A stretch of 7,552 nucleotides of DNA from JAICMB01 sp049514735 (GCA_049514735.1 JBEKUT010000362.1:1-7552), one strand, 5' to 3'. Shown: positions 1 through 6,005, counted from the stretch's first letter. Notes: generated by a model from the sequence alone, not told the origin. A program made the numbers and translations.

Positions 1-98
1 CACAACCCGCGCGCGACCAAGACGCCGCCGCCAACGCACAAGCCCCACTCCGCAACGCGAACCACCCACAACACGCAACCCTCCCCACCCACCTTCGC

Positions 99-104
99 TA
101 CACT
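99..104 (+). promoter_or_regulatory. Candidate -10 box (TACACT) of the pspA operon
   Basis: TACACT matches four of six positions of the housekeeping TATAAT box. It lies 57 bases before the first ATG, so transcription would start near 111 with a leader of about 50 nt. No convincing -35 box is seen 16-18 bases upstream, where the sequence is C/A-rich. This is a weak prediction. Confidence 0.25.
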
Positions 105-117
105 AGAAACGGTTCGA

Positions 118-145
118 GGAACAAAATCCGCTCCCTCGCCGTATC
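118..145 (+). promoter_or_regulatory. Candidate ECF-type promoter (GGAAC-N17-CGTATC)
   Basis: GGAAC at 118-122 is separated by 17 bases from CGTATC at 140-145. This resembles the GGAAC / CGT architecture used by many extracytoplasmic-function sigma factors, which commonly control envelope-stress genes. That would suit a PspA operon. Against it, the start site would fall near 151-153, within or against the Shine-Dalgarno sequence AAGGA (151-155). The match is also short enough to arise by chance. Part of it, AGGAACAA, occurs at 117-124 and again at 152-159. Confidence 0.2.
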
Positions 146-161
146 CGATTAAGGAACAACC

Positions 162-599
162 ATGACAGAAACTGCTACCTCTCACATCGGCCAGATACAC
201 GCCTTGCTTGCTGCCAAGCGCTATTCTGTCACCGAGCTAGGTGACGACGTGTTACGAATCGAGGACGTTGACAGCGGCATCTCCATGCGCGCCGTCCTCC
301 AAGGCGACATCCTTTATCTTTCGCTCGTTTGTCTCGTGGCCCCCAAATCCGCCATCACCGCGCCGGTCATGCACAAAATGCTCGCCGCCGACAACGGCAT
401 CTCCACGTCTTACTTTCAACTGTACGAAGCGGGCGACGCCAACGTCGCCGTAACATTAAACAACTTCTGCAAACTCCAGGAAATGGGACCGGACGACGAG
501 GACGACATCCTCTCCTGCGTCGGTTTCCTGCTCGCCGACGTCGTGCGCGCGAAGCAATTGCTCGGCGGGGATCTCAGCGCGAAGGCTCAAGGGAAATAA
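162..599 (+). CDS. YjfI/YbjN-like protein (DUF2170 type), first gene of PspA operon
   Basis: This is a small soluble protein of 145 residues with no signal peptide or membrane segment. It reads as an N-terminal helix (about 8-20), alternating strands (about 22-60), a helix with the MHKML stretch, further strands, an acidic turn D111-D115 (DDEDD) and a long C-terminal helix ending in ADVVRAKQLL. That order, and its place directly before a pspA homologue, fit the YjfI (DUF2170) / YbjN group. These proteins have a type III secretion chaperone-like fold and often accompany PspA; E. coli yjfI precedes the pspA-like yjfJ. The likely role is a chaperone or adaptor for PspA or an envelope-stress partner, which is inferred from family and context. 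The start is well supported: AAGGA at 151-155 lies 6 bases before the ATG. The gap to pspA is 12 bases. The exact family is moderately certain; that it is a real gene is very likely. Confidence 0.75.
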   Translation: MTETATSHIGQIHALLAAKRYSVTELGDDVLRIEDVDSGISMRAVLQGDILYLSLVCLVAPKSAITAPVMHKMLAADNGISTSYFQLYEAGDANVAVTLNNFCKLQEMGPDDEDDILSCVGFLLADVVRAKQLLGGDLSAKAQGK

Positions 600-611
600 A
601 AAGGGGAAAAC

Positions 612-1349
612 ATGGGATTCTTTTCAGATATGTTCAATCGCACCGGCCGCGTCGCCCGCGGACAAGTGAATCAGGGTGTCAGCGCCCTCGAAGACGCCAC
701 GTTTGAGGCTACCGTCCGGCAGACCGTCGCCGACATGAAGACGGAGCTCAACAACGTCGTGCGCTCCTCCGCCATGGCGATGAGCAACTACAATCGCCTC
801 GACTCCGAATATCAGAAGTACGTCAAGCAGTCGCAGGAGTGGAAGGATCGCGCCGGCCTGGCTCTCGATGCCGGCAACGAGGATCTCGCGAAGAAGGCGC
901 TGGCGCGTAAAGCCGAGTCCGATCGTCAGGTGGCTTCGCTTCAGACCGCGGTCGAGCAGGCGCAAAAGGCCAGCGATTCTCTCAAGAATCAGGTCGGCGA
1001 GCTGAAGCGCAAGATCGATGAGGGCGAACGCACCGCTACCACTCTCGTCGCCCGCAAGAACGCCGCCATGGCCCAGCGCAAAGTATCGGAAGCGCTCGCC
1101 GGCGTGGGCAAGGCGGACAATGCCTTCGCGCAACTCTCCCATTTCGAAGAATCCGTCGCCAAGGAAGAGGCCACGGCCAAGGCCTTCGATCAGCTTGCCA
1201 GCGCGGGCAAAGATCCGGATCTGGAAGCCGAGTTCGCCCAATTGGGAGGCCACACGGTGGATGCCGAGCTCGAAGCTTTGAAGCGCGAGCGGGCGCTGCC
1301 CAGGGTTCAGATCACCAAGGAACTTCCCCCCGCCAGCACGGGCGCATAA
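612..1349 (+). CDS. pspA: PspA/IM30 family membrane-stress protein
   Basis: This 245-residue protein has the usual length of PspA/IM30 (ESCRT-III-like) proteins, which polymerise on the inner face of the cytoplasmic membrane and preserve its integrity under stress. An N-terminal amphipathic segment (about 1-20, starting MGFFSDMFNRTGRVARG) is followed by nearly uninterrupted helical coiled coil. Family-typical stretches are visible: QEWKDRAGLALDAGNEDLAKKAL in two adjacent halves (about 76-98), the long coiled-coil hairpin (about 100-150), and VARKNAAMAQRKVSEAL (about 145-161). It appears closest to the YjfJ branch, because the DPEK motif of classical PspA is replaced by EDATFEATVRQTV. A strong Shine-Dalgarno, AAGGGG at 601-606, sits 5 bases before the ATG, the best in the operon, so this protein is probably the most abundant product. 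No pspF, pspB or pspC is in the window, so sigma-54 control of the E. coli pspA type is not indicated. Confidence 0.92.
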   Translation: MGFFSDMFNRTGRVARGQVNQGVSALEDATFEATVRQTVADMKTELNNVVRSSAMAMSNYNRLDSEYQKYVKQSQEWKDRAGLALDAGNEDLAKKALARKAESDRQVASLQTAVEQAQKASDSLKNQVGELKRKIDEGERTATTLVARKNAAMAQRKVSEALAGVGKADNAFAQLSHFEESVAKEEATAKAFDQLASAGKDPDLEAEFAQLGGHTVDAELEALKRERALPRVQITKELPPASTGA

Positions 1350-1353
1350 GAAA

Positions 1354-1917
1354 ATGTTTTTCGATCGCAAACCGGCGCAAGGTCCCCAAGAGGACCTTGC
1401 GAATCTCAAGATCACCGATGCGCGCCTCGGCGACACGCTCTCCGTCAACGGCGCCGCGGAGGATTTCAGCGACGTCGATTTCACCGTCGACCGCAACGAT
1501 CAGTATGAAGCCGGCAGCAGCCGCTGGAGTGAGTTGAGCGGACCATGGCGCGACCGGCGCGTTGCGCTCGAGGTCCACAACAATAACAACGTCGAGGTGC
1601 ACGGCAACTTCGACGGCCGCACTATAACGCTCGATGAGCTCGGCGTGAGTGAAGACGATCTCGGCGAGATGGATCAGCGCCAGAACCCCGCCGACTTCTT
1701 CGATTGGGATGGCAAATTCTGGCTCTATCGATCGAGCCGTGAGGAAGGTGTGTTCAGCGCCGGAAACGCCACGGGCCGCGGCTTTTATTGCTGGACCTTC
1801 CAGGAACAGGATGGCAAACGCTTCCTGAGTATCCGCAAATTTGAAGGCGAACCCTTCGCGGCTACGCTTTGGAATAAGATCGAGCCCACCGACATAACCG
1901 TTCTACGAGGTTCCTAA
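1354..1917 (+). CDS. DUF4178-like protein associated with PspA
   Basis: This is a soluble, acidic, beta-rich protein of 187 residues. After a short N-terminal tail, the phrase ARLGDTLSV (about 23-31) and the segment with DQYEAGSSRWSEL (about 49-61) resemble DUF4178, a domain repeatedly encoded beside PspA, DUF350 proteins and polyamine synthases. Other notable stretches are an asparagine run N76-N79, ITLDELGVSEDDLGEMDQRQNP in the middle, and a C-terminal SIRKFEGEPFAA...DITVLRGS. No catalytic motif is recognisable and its biochemical role is unknown. A structural or regulatory partner of PspA is inferred. The gene starts 4 bases after the pspA stop with no clear Shine-Dalgarno, so translation probably depends on ribosomes arriving from pspA. 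A perfect 10-bp inverted repeat (1376-1401) lies in codons 8-16. The gene is surely real; the family assignment is moderate. Confidence 0.75.
   Translation: MFFDRKPAQGPQEDLANLKITDARLGDTLSVNGAAEDFSDVDFTVDRNDQYEAGSSRWSELSGPWRDRRVALEVHNNNNVEVHGNFDGRTITLDELGVSEDDLGEMDQRQNPADFFDWDGKFWLYRSSREEGVFSAGNATGRGFYCWTFQEQDGKRFLSIRKFEGEPFAATLWNKIEPTDITVLRGS
1376..1401 (+). promoter_or_regulatory. Perfect 10-bp inverted repeat just inside the DUF4178-like gene
   Basis: The left arm CGCAAGGTCC (1376-1385) is the exact reverse complement of the right arm GGACCTTGCG (1392-1401), with a six-base loop CCAAGA between them. In RNA this forms a stable GC-rich hairpin starting 22 bases after the A of the start codon (ATG 1354). 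No T tract follows, so it is not a standard intrinsic terminator. Its position just past the pspA stop suggests a 3'-end-protecting, processing or translation-slowing element that could separate PspA output from that of the downstream genes. The pairing is seen directly; the function is inferred. Confidence 0.5.
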
Positions 1918-3459
1918 ATGAAAGCGCGTTTGCGCATTCCTGTAATTTTGGGATTCGTGCTTCTTACGGGCTGCGTTGCACGTTTGCCGCGCTCGCTTCG
2001 CACTGAGATCCGCTCCGAAAACGAAAAAATTCAATCCGCCGACCGGGAATTGCAGCGTTCCGAGAAAACCCTTCGAAACGATCTGGCTGCCGCGCCCGAT
2101 CTGTTCCAGGGCACGAGTGTCGCCGGCGATTGGCAGGCGCGCCTCCGCTCCGCCCGTGAAAAACTGGACGACGCGAAAAGCCAGGATCGCGAAATGGAAC
2201 GGCTCGCGCGCGACGACCGTGCCGATTCGCAGCACCGTCTTGAATGGCTGCTCGCCGGTGAACGCAAGGAGCGTGAATCGGCCGTAACCGATGCCGACGC
2301 CGTCGTCGCTTCCGCCGAAAAATGGCTCAGCTTCCGCCGCAATCTTTCGTCTTCCATCGACGGCATGAAGCGCGAAGAGGATTCCATCAAAGCGGTCGAC
2401 CTCACTCCCGCCGTGAAAGCGGTGGAGAAAGCGGAGGTGGATTGGCCCGCGAAAAAAGAGGCTCTCGAGAGTCGTCTGGCCTTGCTCCGCGCCATGCCGG
2501 AAACCGCCAATGCGAAGTGGCAGGCGACCGAAGCCGCTCGCAAAGATGCGACTGCCGGCAAGGCCAGCGCCACCGAAATAGCGACCCTGATTCAGGCCGA
2601 CGACGTCCTATCTCAAACCGCGCGTGACCTCCCGCAAAAAGTAGACGATCTTCGTTCCCAAGCCGGCCAGCTCTACAATGCCTGGGACAAGGTGCTAACC
2701 GATCTCGACGTATCGCACGAAGGGCCGGAAACGGTTTACCGCGAAAAAATCAAAACCGTTCAAACCCATTTCACGGATGTCGCGGATAAGAAAACTGAGA
2801 TCTCGAGCAACGAGAATTGGACGGACGTTCCGGAGCCGTCCTACCAGGCCGTTGAAAACGATCTCGGTATGGCCATCGCGCACAAAGATGCGGGCGTCTT
2901 CGATTCCGAAGCGCAGAACGTTCCGCAGCCCGCCGGATTCGCCTACATCGCCCCGCCCTCCGAAGGTCGCAATCAATACGGATATTGGGATAACAGCGGC
3001 GGGCATAGCGTTTGGACGTGGCTCCCCGAATACCTCATCATGCGTGAGTTGCTGTGGGGTCACGATTACCGCCCGATCATCGTCAACGACTATTACGGAT
3101 ACCGCACCGCCCGAACGTACGGCCGCACCTACTACGGACAGGAAACTCCCGCCGCGCCGCCGAAGTATGGCAGCCACGGAACGTTCACCCAGAACCACTA
3201 CGCCAGCAGCCGTTACATCCAATCCGGCGGCTTCCGCGGATCGAACTACGCATCGCACCCCGGCGCCCCGGCTGTTTCTTCCCGTCCCAGTTGGACGCCA
3301 TCGGCCCCCTCGAGTGAGCCTAGTAGTATCGGCAAACGCTTCGGAGGAGGAGAATCTTCCGCCGGACACCGCTTTGGAAGTGGCTCCAGCCCATCTTCAG
3401 GCAGGCGCTTCGGATCGCCTAGCCGCAGCGCGGGGCGCAGCTTCGGCCGCCGCAGGTAA
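1918..3459 (+). CDS. Large coiled-coil lipoprotein with RFG-repeat basic tail
   Basis: This 513-residue protein begins with a lipoprotein signal peptide: basic MKARLR, a hydrophobic stretch (7-17) and a lipobox L16-T-G-C19, so C19 should be lipidated after cleavage. The residue after the cysteine is Val, not Asp, which by the proteobacterial rule favours the outer membrane. Residues about 25-295 are charged, Ala/Glu/Lys/Arg-rich and nearly free of proline, as in long helical coiled coil. A distinct aromatic region follows (about 351-398), with QYGYW, WTWLPEYL, LLWGHDYRP and DYYGYR. The tail (about 400-513) is low-complexity Ser/Gly/Pro/Arg with four G-x-[RS]-F-G units. By position and build it may be the counterpart of YjfM-type partners of PspA; I do not recognise a named family. 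The ATG directly follows the previous stop codon and has GAGG at 1907-1910, 7 bases upstream. The stop overlaps the next gene by one base. Confidence 0.85.
   Translation: MKARLRIPVILGFVLLTGCVARLPRSLRTEIRSENEKIQSADRELQRSEKTLRNDLAAAPDLFQGTSVAGDWQARLRSAREKLDDAKSQDREMERLARDDRADSQHRLEWLLAGERKERESAVTDADAVVASAEKWLSFRRNLSSSIDGMKREEDSIKAVDLTPAVKAVEKAEVDWPAKKEALESRLALLRAMPETANAKWQATEAARKDATAGKASATEIATLIQADDVLSQTARDLPQKVDDLRSQAGQLYNAWDKVLTDLDVSHEGPETVYREKIKTVQTHFTDVADKKTEISSNENWTDVPEPSYQAVENDLGMAIAHKDAGVFDSEAQNVPQPAGFAYIAPPSEGRNQYGYWDNSGGHSVWTWLPEYLIMRELLWGHDYRPIIVNDYYGYRTARTYGRTYYGQETPAAPPKYGSHGTFTQNHYASSRYIQSGGFRGSNYASHPGAPAVSSRPSWTPSAPSSEPSSIGKRFGGGESSAGHRFGSGSSPSSGRRFGSPSRSAGRSFGRRR
3331..3447 (+). 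repeat. Four G-x-[RS]-F-G repeats in the lipoprotein tail
   Basis: Within the lipoprotein C-terminus the units GKRFG (residues 472-476), GHRFG (483-487), GRRFG (495-499) and GRSFG (506-510) recur at 11-, 12- and 11-residue spacing. They are separated by Ser/Gly/Pro-rich linkers, and the protein ends in RRR. The DNA units lie at 3331-3345, 3364-3378, 3400-3414 and 3433-3447, and share a CGCTTCGGA-like core in the first and third copies. This looks like a short, flexible, positively charged tail suited to binding an anionic surface such as peptidoglycan, LPS or phospholipid. That role is inferred from charge and location only. Confidence 0.7.
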
Positions 3460-6005
3460 TGAACAGCGCACGTCCCAGACAAGTGGCCATCTGGTGCGTC
3501 GCAATATTCTTCCTCGCTCTCGCGATAAGGTTGGCGCTGATATGGGCCCATCCTCCGGAAGTGCCTGGACAGGAGCCGGTTAATATTGCGAAATCGCTTG
3601 TCACCACGGGCCGGTACGCCGATGCTTACGGTCCTCAAGTCGGACCCACCGCGCATTGCGCCCCGTTGTACCCGTTGCTCTTAAGCGTTCTAATTCGCTT
3701 ATTTGGGACCGGCTCTCTCGGCGGATTTGCCATGAGCGTCGCCGGATCGGTTGCCGCTTCTCTCGCCTTCGCGATGCTGCCCGCCGTGGCCGTAGCGAAT
3801 AGCATCGGCCTCGCTTCCGGCTTATTGGCGGGGATCGCCGGTGCTTTGCTGCCTATCAACTACTGGACCCAAACTAGCGGCGCTTTCGACGCCCCTTATA
3901 CGGCAATGCTGCTGGTTGCCTTGTGTCTGTTGCTGGGCCGGACTTGGACGAATGCCACATTTACCCGTACCGAAGGCGTGGCATTCGGCCTAACGGCCGG
4001 CGTGGGTTGCCTCTCGAATCCTGTTCTGATACCGGTGTTGGCCGCTTGGTCGCTTGCCTCGGCTTTAAAATTCCGGCGTCAATGGCGCCGAGTGCTGACC
4101 TTCCTGGCGGTCGGCTCCGTGTGTGCTCTTGCCGTTCTGTCGCCGTGGGCACTTCGAAATCGCAGGGCTTTAGGCTCCTTCATATGGACGCGTTCGAACT
4201 TTGGTTTGGAACTGCAGCTTTCTAACAACGATGTCGCTACCGCCGATCTGGAGCGCAACGTCCGAATGAAGCAGTTCAAGGTTAATCATCCTTTCACGAA
4301 TGAGAACGAGCGCGACAAAGTGAGAAAGGCAGGCGAAGTGGCGTACCAATATTCGAAGGAGCGAGAGGCATTCGCATGGATCGCCTCGCACCAACAAAAA
4401 TTCCTGCAGCTAAGCGTCGAGCGCTTCCAACTGTTTTGGTTGCCCAAGATGCGCCGGACGTCCCAGACCGTCTTCTTGAGCGCTTTGACGATTCTAGGAT
4501 TAACCGGTCTGGCACTATTGTTTGTGGAAGGTTGTGCCTCGGCTTGGGTGCTCGGTTTACCGCTGCTGGCGTATCCGCTCGCCCACTACATCATCCAGGT
4601 CTCGCCCAGGTACCGTTTCCCGATAGAGTGCCTGTTATACCTGCTTGCCGCTAAAGCGTGTTTGCTCATTGCGGCAAAGTTTGGCGGTAGCCTCCAACGC
4701 CTCCAGCGCCCGCCGGCAAACCTCCGTATGCCGAGCCCGCTTATCGCGCCGGAATTTCTGCCGCGTCTCTTCATCCAGAGCCGGCAGCAGATCGAACGTA
4801 ATATTCGCCGGTTGATAATCCGACGGATCGGCCCCCGAAACGTAGGCGCACAAAGAACCGAGCGCCGTCTCGCGCGGAAAAGCCCGAATCGGTTCGCCGG
4901 CTGCGAGAGCCGCCGCGTGCCGTCCAGCCATCAGCCCCGTCGCGATCGATTCGACGTACCCCTCGACTCCCGAAATCTGACCCGCGAAAAAAACATCGGG
5001 GCGAGATCGCAACTGCAGTGTCGGAGTCAGCAGCGCCGGACCATTGATATAGGTGTTCCGATGCATCTGCCCATGCCGCAGAAACTCGGCATTCTCCAGA
5101 CCCGGAATCATGCGAAAAATCCGCGTCTGATCTCCAAACCGCATGTGATTCTGAAAGCCGACCAGGTTGTAACTGCCGGCCCGCGCGTCTTCCTGCCGCA
5201 ATTGAACCACGGCATATGGCCGCCGGCCGGTACGCGGATCGCTCAACCCCATCGGCTTCATGGGTCCGAAGCGCAGAGTTTCGCGGCCCCGCCGCGCGAT
5301 CTCTTCAATGGGCAAACAAGCTTCAAAAAACGGAGTGCGGTCCTCCGGAATATGAGCCGGCACGGCGTCGCCCGCGAGCAGCGCGTCGACAAATCTTTCG
5401 TACTGCTCTTTGTCGAACGGGCAGTTCACGTAGTCGTCGGTCCCGTCCAGCGACTTGCCATAACGGGATGCGCGAAACGCGATCGACATGTCGATGGTTT
5501 CCGCGTCCACAATGGGGCTGATGCTGTCGTAGAAAAACAGCCGCTCCGCGCCCGTCAATCGCGAAATTTCGTAGGCAAGAGCGGCGCTCGTGAGCGGCCC
5601 GCTCGCGATTATCGTAATGGCCCCTTCGGGAATAAGCGTCACTTCTTCGCGGCGCAGTTCAATGAGAGGCTCGTTCTCGATGGCTTGGGAAATTTCCGCG
5701 GAGAAAACCTGCCGGTCCACGGTCAGCGCGTGCCCGCCCGGAACGCGCGCCCGCTGCGCGGCATCGAGCAGCAGACTCCCGAGCCGCCGCAGTTCTTCCT
5801 TCAACAGCCAGGGAGCGCTGTTCTCCTGTTCGGTTTTCAGCGAATTGCTGCAGACGAGCTCAGCCAGATGGCCGGTCTGATGCGCTTCGGTAGACCGCAG
5901 CGGCCGCATCTCATAAAGGATGGAATTGAATCCGGCGCGGGCGATCTGCCAGGCCGCTTCACATCCTGCCAGGCCGCCCCCGATTACATGTATGGGAACC
6001 ACTAA
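3459..6005 (+). CDS. GT-C (GT39/RgtA-like) membrane glycosyltransferase with run-on C-terminus
   Basis: The first ~410 residues are a polytopic membrane protein: a first helix at about 9-29, a periplasmic loop, then many hydrophobic helices up to about 391-406. The loop contains E34, E39, GRYADAY (51-57) and GPTAHCAPLYPLLLS (62-76), typical of ArnT/GT39-like enzymes that transfer sugars from polyprenyl-phosphate donors in the periplasm. The closing SPRYRFPIECLLYLLAA stretch is typical of the last helix region. The acceptor and sugar are unknown. The start is ATG within TAATG, overlapping the lipoprotein stop by one base with no well-spaced Shine-Dalgarno, so coupled translation is likely. The homologous part should end near 4685. 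No stop occurs there, and the frame continues to a TAA at 6003-6005, antisense to all of trmFO. The last ~435 residues are Arg/Pro-rich and read as the mirror of trmFO codons, not as a domain. The glycosyltransferase is real; the 848-residue length is doubtful. Confidence 0.75.
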   Translation: MNSARPRQVAIWCVAIFFLALAIRLALIWAHPPEVPGQEPVNIAKSLVTTGRYADAYGPQVGPTAHCAPLYPLLLSVLIRLFGTGSLGGFAMSVAGSVAASLAFAMLPAVAVANSIGLASGLLAGIAGALLPINYWTQTSGAFDAPYTAMLLVALCLLLGRTWTNATFTRTEGVAFGLTAGVGCLSNPVLIPVLAAWSLASALKFRRQWRRVLTFLAVGSVCALAVLSPWALRNRRALGSFIWTRSNFGLELQLSNNDVATADLERNVRMKQFKVNHPFTNENERDKVRKAGEVAYQYSKEREAFAWIASHQQKFLQLSVERFQLFWLPKMRRTSQTVFLSALTILGLTGLALLFVEGCASAWVLGLPLLAYPLAHYIIQVSPRYRFPIECLLYLLAAKACLLIAAKFGGSLQRLQRPPANLRMPSPLIAPEFLPRLFIQSRQQIERNIRRLIIRRIGPRNVGAQRTERRLARKSPNRFAGCESRRVPSSHQPRRDRFDVPLDSRNLTREKNIGARSQLQCRSQQRRTIDIGVPMHLPMPQKLGILQTRNHAKNPRLISKPHVILKADQVVTAGPRVFLPQLNHGIWPPAGTRIAQPHRLHGSEAQSFAAPPRDLFNGQTSFKKRSAVLRNMSRHGVAREQRVDKSFVLLFVERAVHVVVGPVQRLAITGCAKRDRHVDGFRVHNGADAVVEKQPLRARQSRNFVGKSGARERPARDYRNGPFGNKRHFFAAQFNERLVLDGLGNFRGENLPVHGQRVPARNARPLRGIEQQTPEPPQFFLQQPGSAVLLFGFQRIAADELSQMAGLMRFGRPQRPHLIKDGIESGAGDLPGRFTSCQAAPDYMYGNH
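4635..6002 (-). CDS. trmFO: TrmFO: folate- and FAD-dependent tRNA (uracil-54-C5) methyltransferase
   Basis: TrmFO methylates U54 in the T-loop of tRNA to ribothymidine, using methylenetetrahydrofolate as carbon donor and reduced FAD as electron donor, in the cytoplasm. The 455-residue product has the family layout. It shows the N-terminal FAD dinucleotide motif IGGGLAGCEAA (7-17), E31-M-R-P, TGHLAELVCSNSLK with C51 (equivalent to catalytic C53 of the B. subtilis enzyme), PGGHALTVDR (88-97), FFEACLPIEE with C229 (equivalent to the second key cysteine), FGPMKPMGL, and the C-terminal FAD-contacting GQISGVEGYVESIATGLMAG. The start is GTG at 6002-6000, within TAGTG, so it overlaps the upstream membrane-protein stop by one base. 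There is no strong Shine-Dalgarno, and translational coupling is likely. The C-terminus appears to run about 15 residues past the usual end (from about AKLCRNE), antisense to the end of the glycosyltransferase. The TAA stop is at 4637-4635. Confidence 0.97.
   Translation of the reverse strand: MVPIHVIGGGLAGCEAAWQIARAGFNSILYEMRPLRSTEAHQTGHLAELVCSNSLKTEQENSAPWLLKEELRRLGSLLLDAAQRARVPGGHALTVDRQVFSAEISQAIENEPLIELRREEVTLIPEGAITIIASGPLTSAALAYEISRLTGAERLFFYDSISPIVDAETIDMSIAFRASRYGKSLDGTDDYVNCPFDKEQYERFVDALLAGDAVPAHIPEDRTPFFEACLPIEEIARRGRETLRFGPMKPMGLSDPRTGRRPYAVVQLRQEDARAGSYNLVGFQNHMRFGDQTRIFRMIPGLENAEFLRHGQMHRNTYINGPALLTPTLQLRSRPDVFFAGQISGVEGYVESIATGLMAGRHAAALAAGEPIRAFPRETALGSLCAYVSGADPSDYQPANITFDLLPALDEETRQKFRRDKRARHTEVCRRALEALEATAKLCRNEQTRFSGKQV

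Larger units (their letters stand above)
1..161. other. Leader region with extreme T depletion
   Basis: This is the non-coding stretch before the first gene. Counting bases 1-90 on the + strand gives about 49 C, 25 A, 14 G and only 2 T. With so little T, stop codons are rare on both strands, so the open reading frames seen here mean little. Frame 3 stays open to a TAA at 149-151, and frame 1 stays open to a TGA at 163-165 that overlaps the first ATG. Neither translation (Pro/Thr/Ala/Asn/His-rich) is a recognisable protein end, but the tail of an upstream gene cannot be excluded. From about base 93 the composition returns to normal and promoter-like and ribosome-binding sequences appear. Confidence 0.5.

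Noticed and set aside
1..165. End of an upstream gene in frame 1 (TGA 163-165, ATGA overlap) or frame 3 (TAA 149-151)
   Set aside because: T depletion keeps all frames open here by default. Neither translation resembles a known protein end, so no CDS is claimed.
624..1496. Long - strand reading frame (290 codons) opposite pspA
   Set aside because: It is in exact codon register with pspA, where stops arise only from TTA, CTA or TCA codons that GC-rich genes avoid. Its Leu/Arg/Gly-rich translation mirrors the coiled coil and shows no domain.
1721..1738. Quasi-palindrome GGCTC...GAGCC around ATCGAT
   Set aside because: It has only five paired bases with an inner mismatch, lies inside a coding region and falls within chance expectation.
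1924..1935. GCGC-GTTT-GCGC mini-hairpin at the lipoprotein start
   Set aside because: It is a four-base stem in a GC-rich gene and encodes ordinary signal-peptide residues, so it is too short to claim as regulatory.
2031..2573. - strand Ser/Arg/Ala-rich frame opposite the lipoprotein coiled coil
   Set aside because: It is low-complexity composition produced by reading coiled-coil codons on the other strand. It has no ribosome-binding site and no domain.
2695..3369. - strand reading frame (224 codons) opposite the lipoprotein
   Set aside because: It has the same in-register antisense effect as the frame opposite pspA. Its Val/Arg/Gly-rich sequence has no motif, while the + strand gene has a lipobox, a Shine-Dalgarno and tight operon spacing.
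2777..3583. + frame of 268 codons overlapping the lipoprotein end and glycosyltransferase start
   Set aside because: Its Arg/Pro/Thr/Ser-rich composition is typical of a shifted frame of GC-rich coding DNA, and two well-supported genes already occupy the region.
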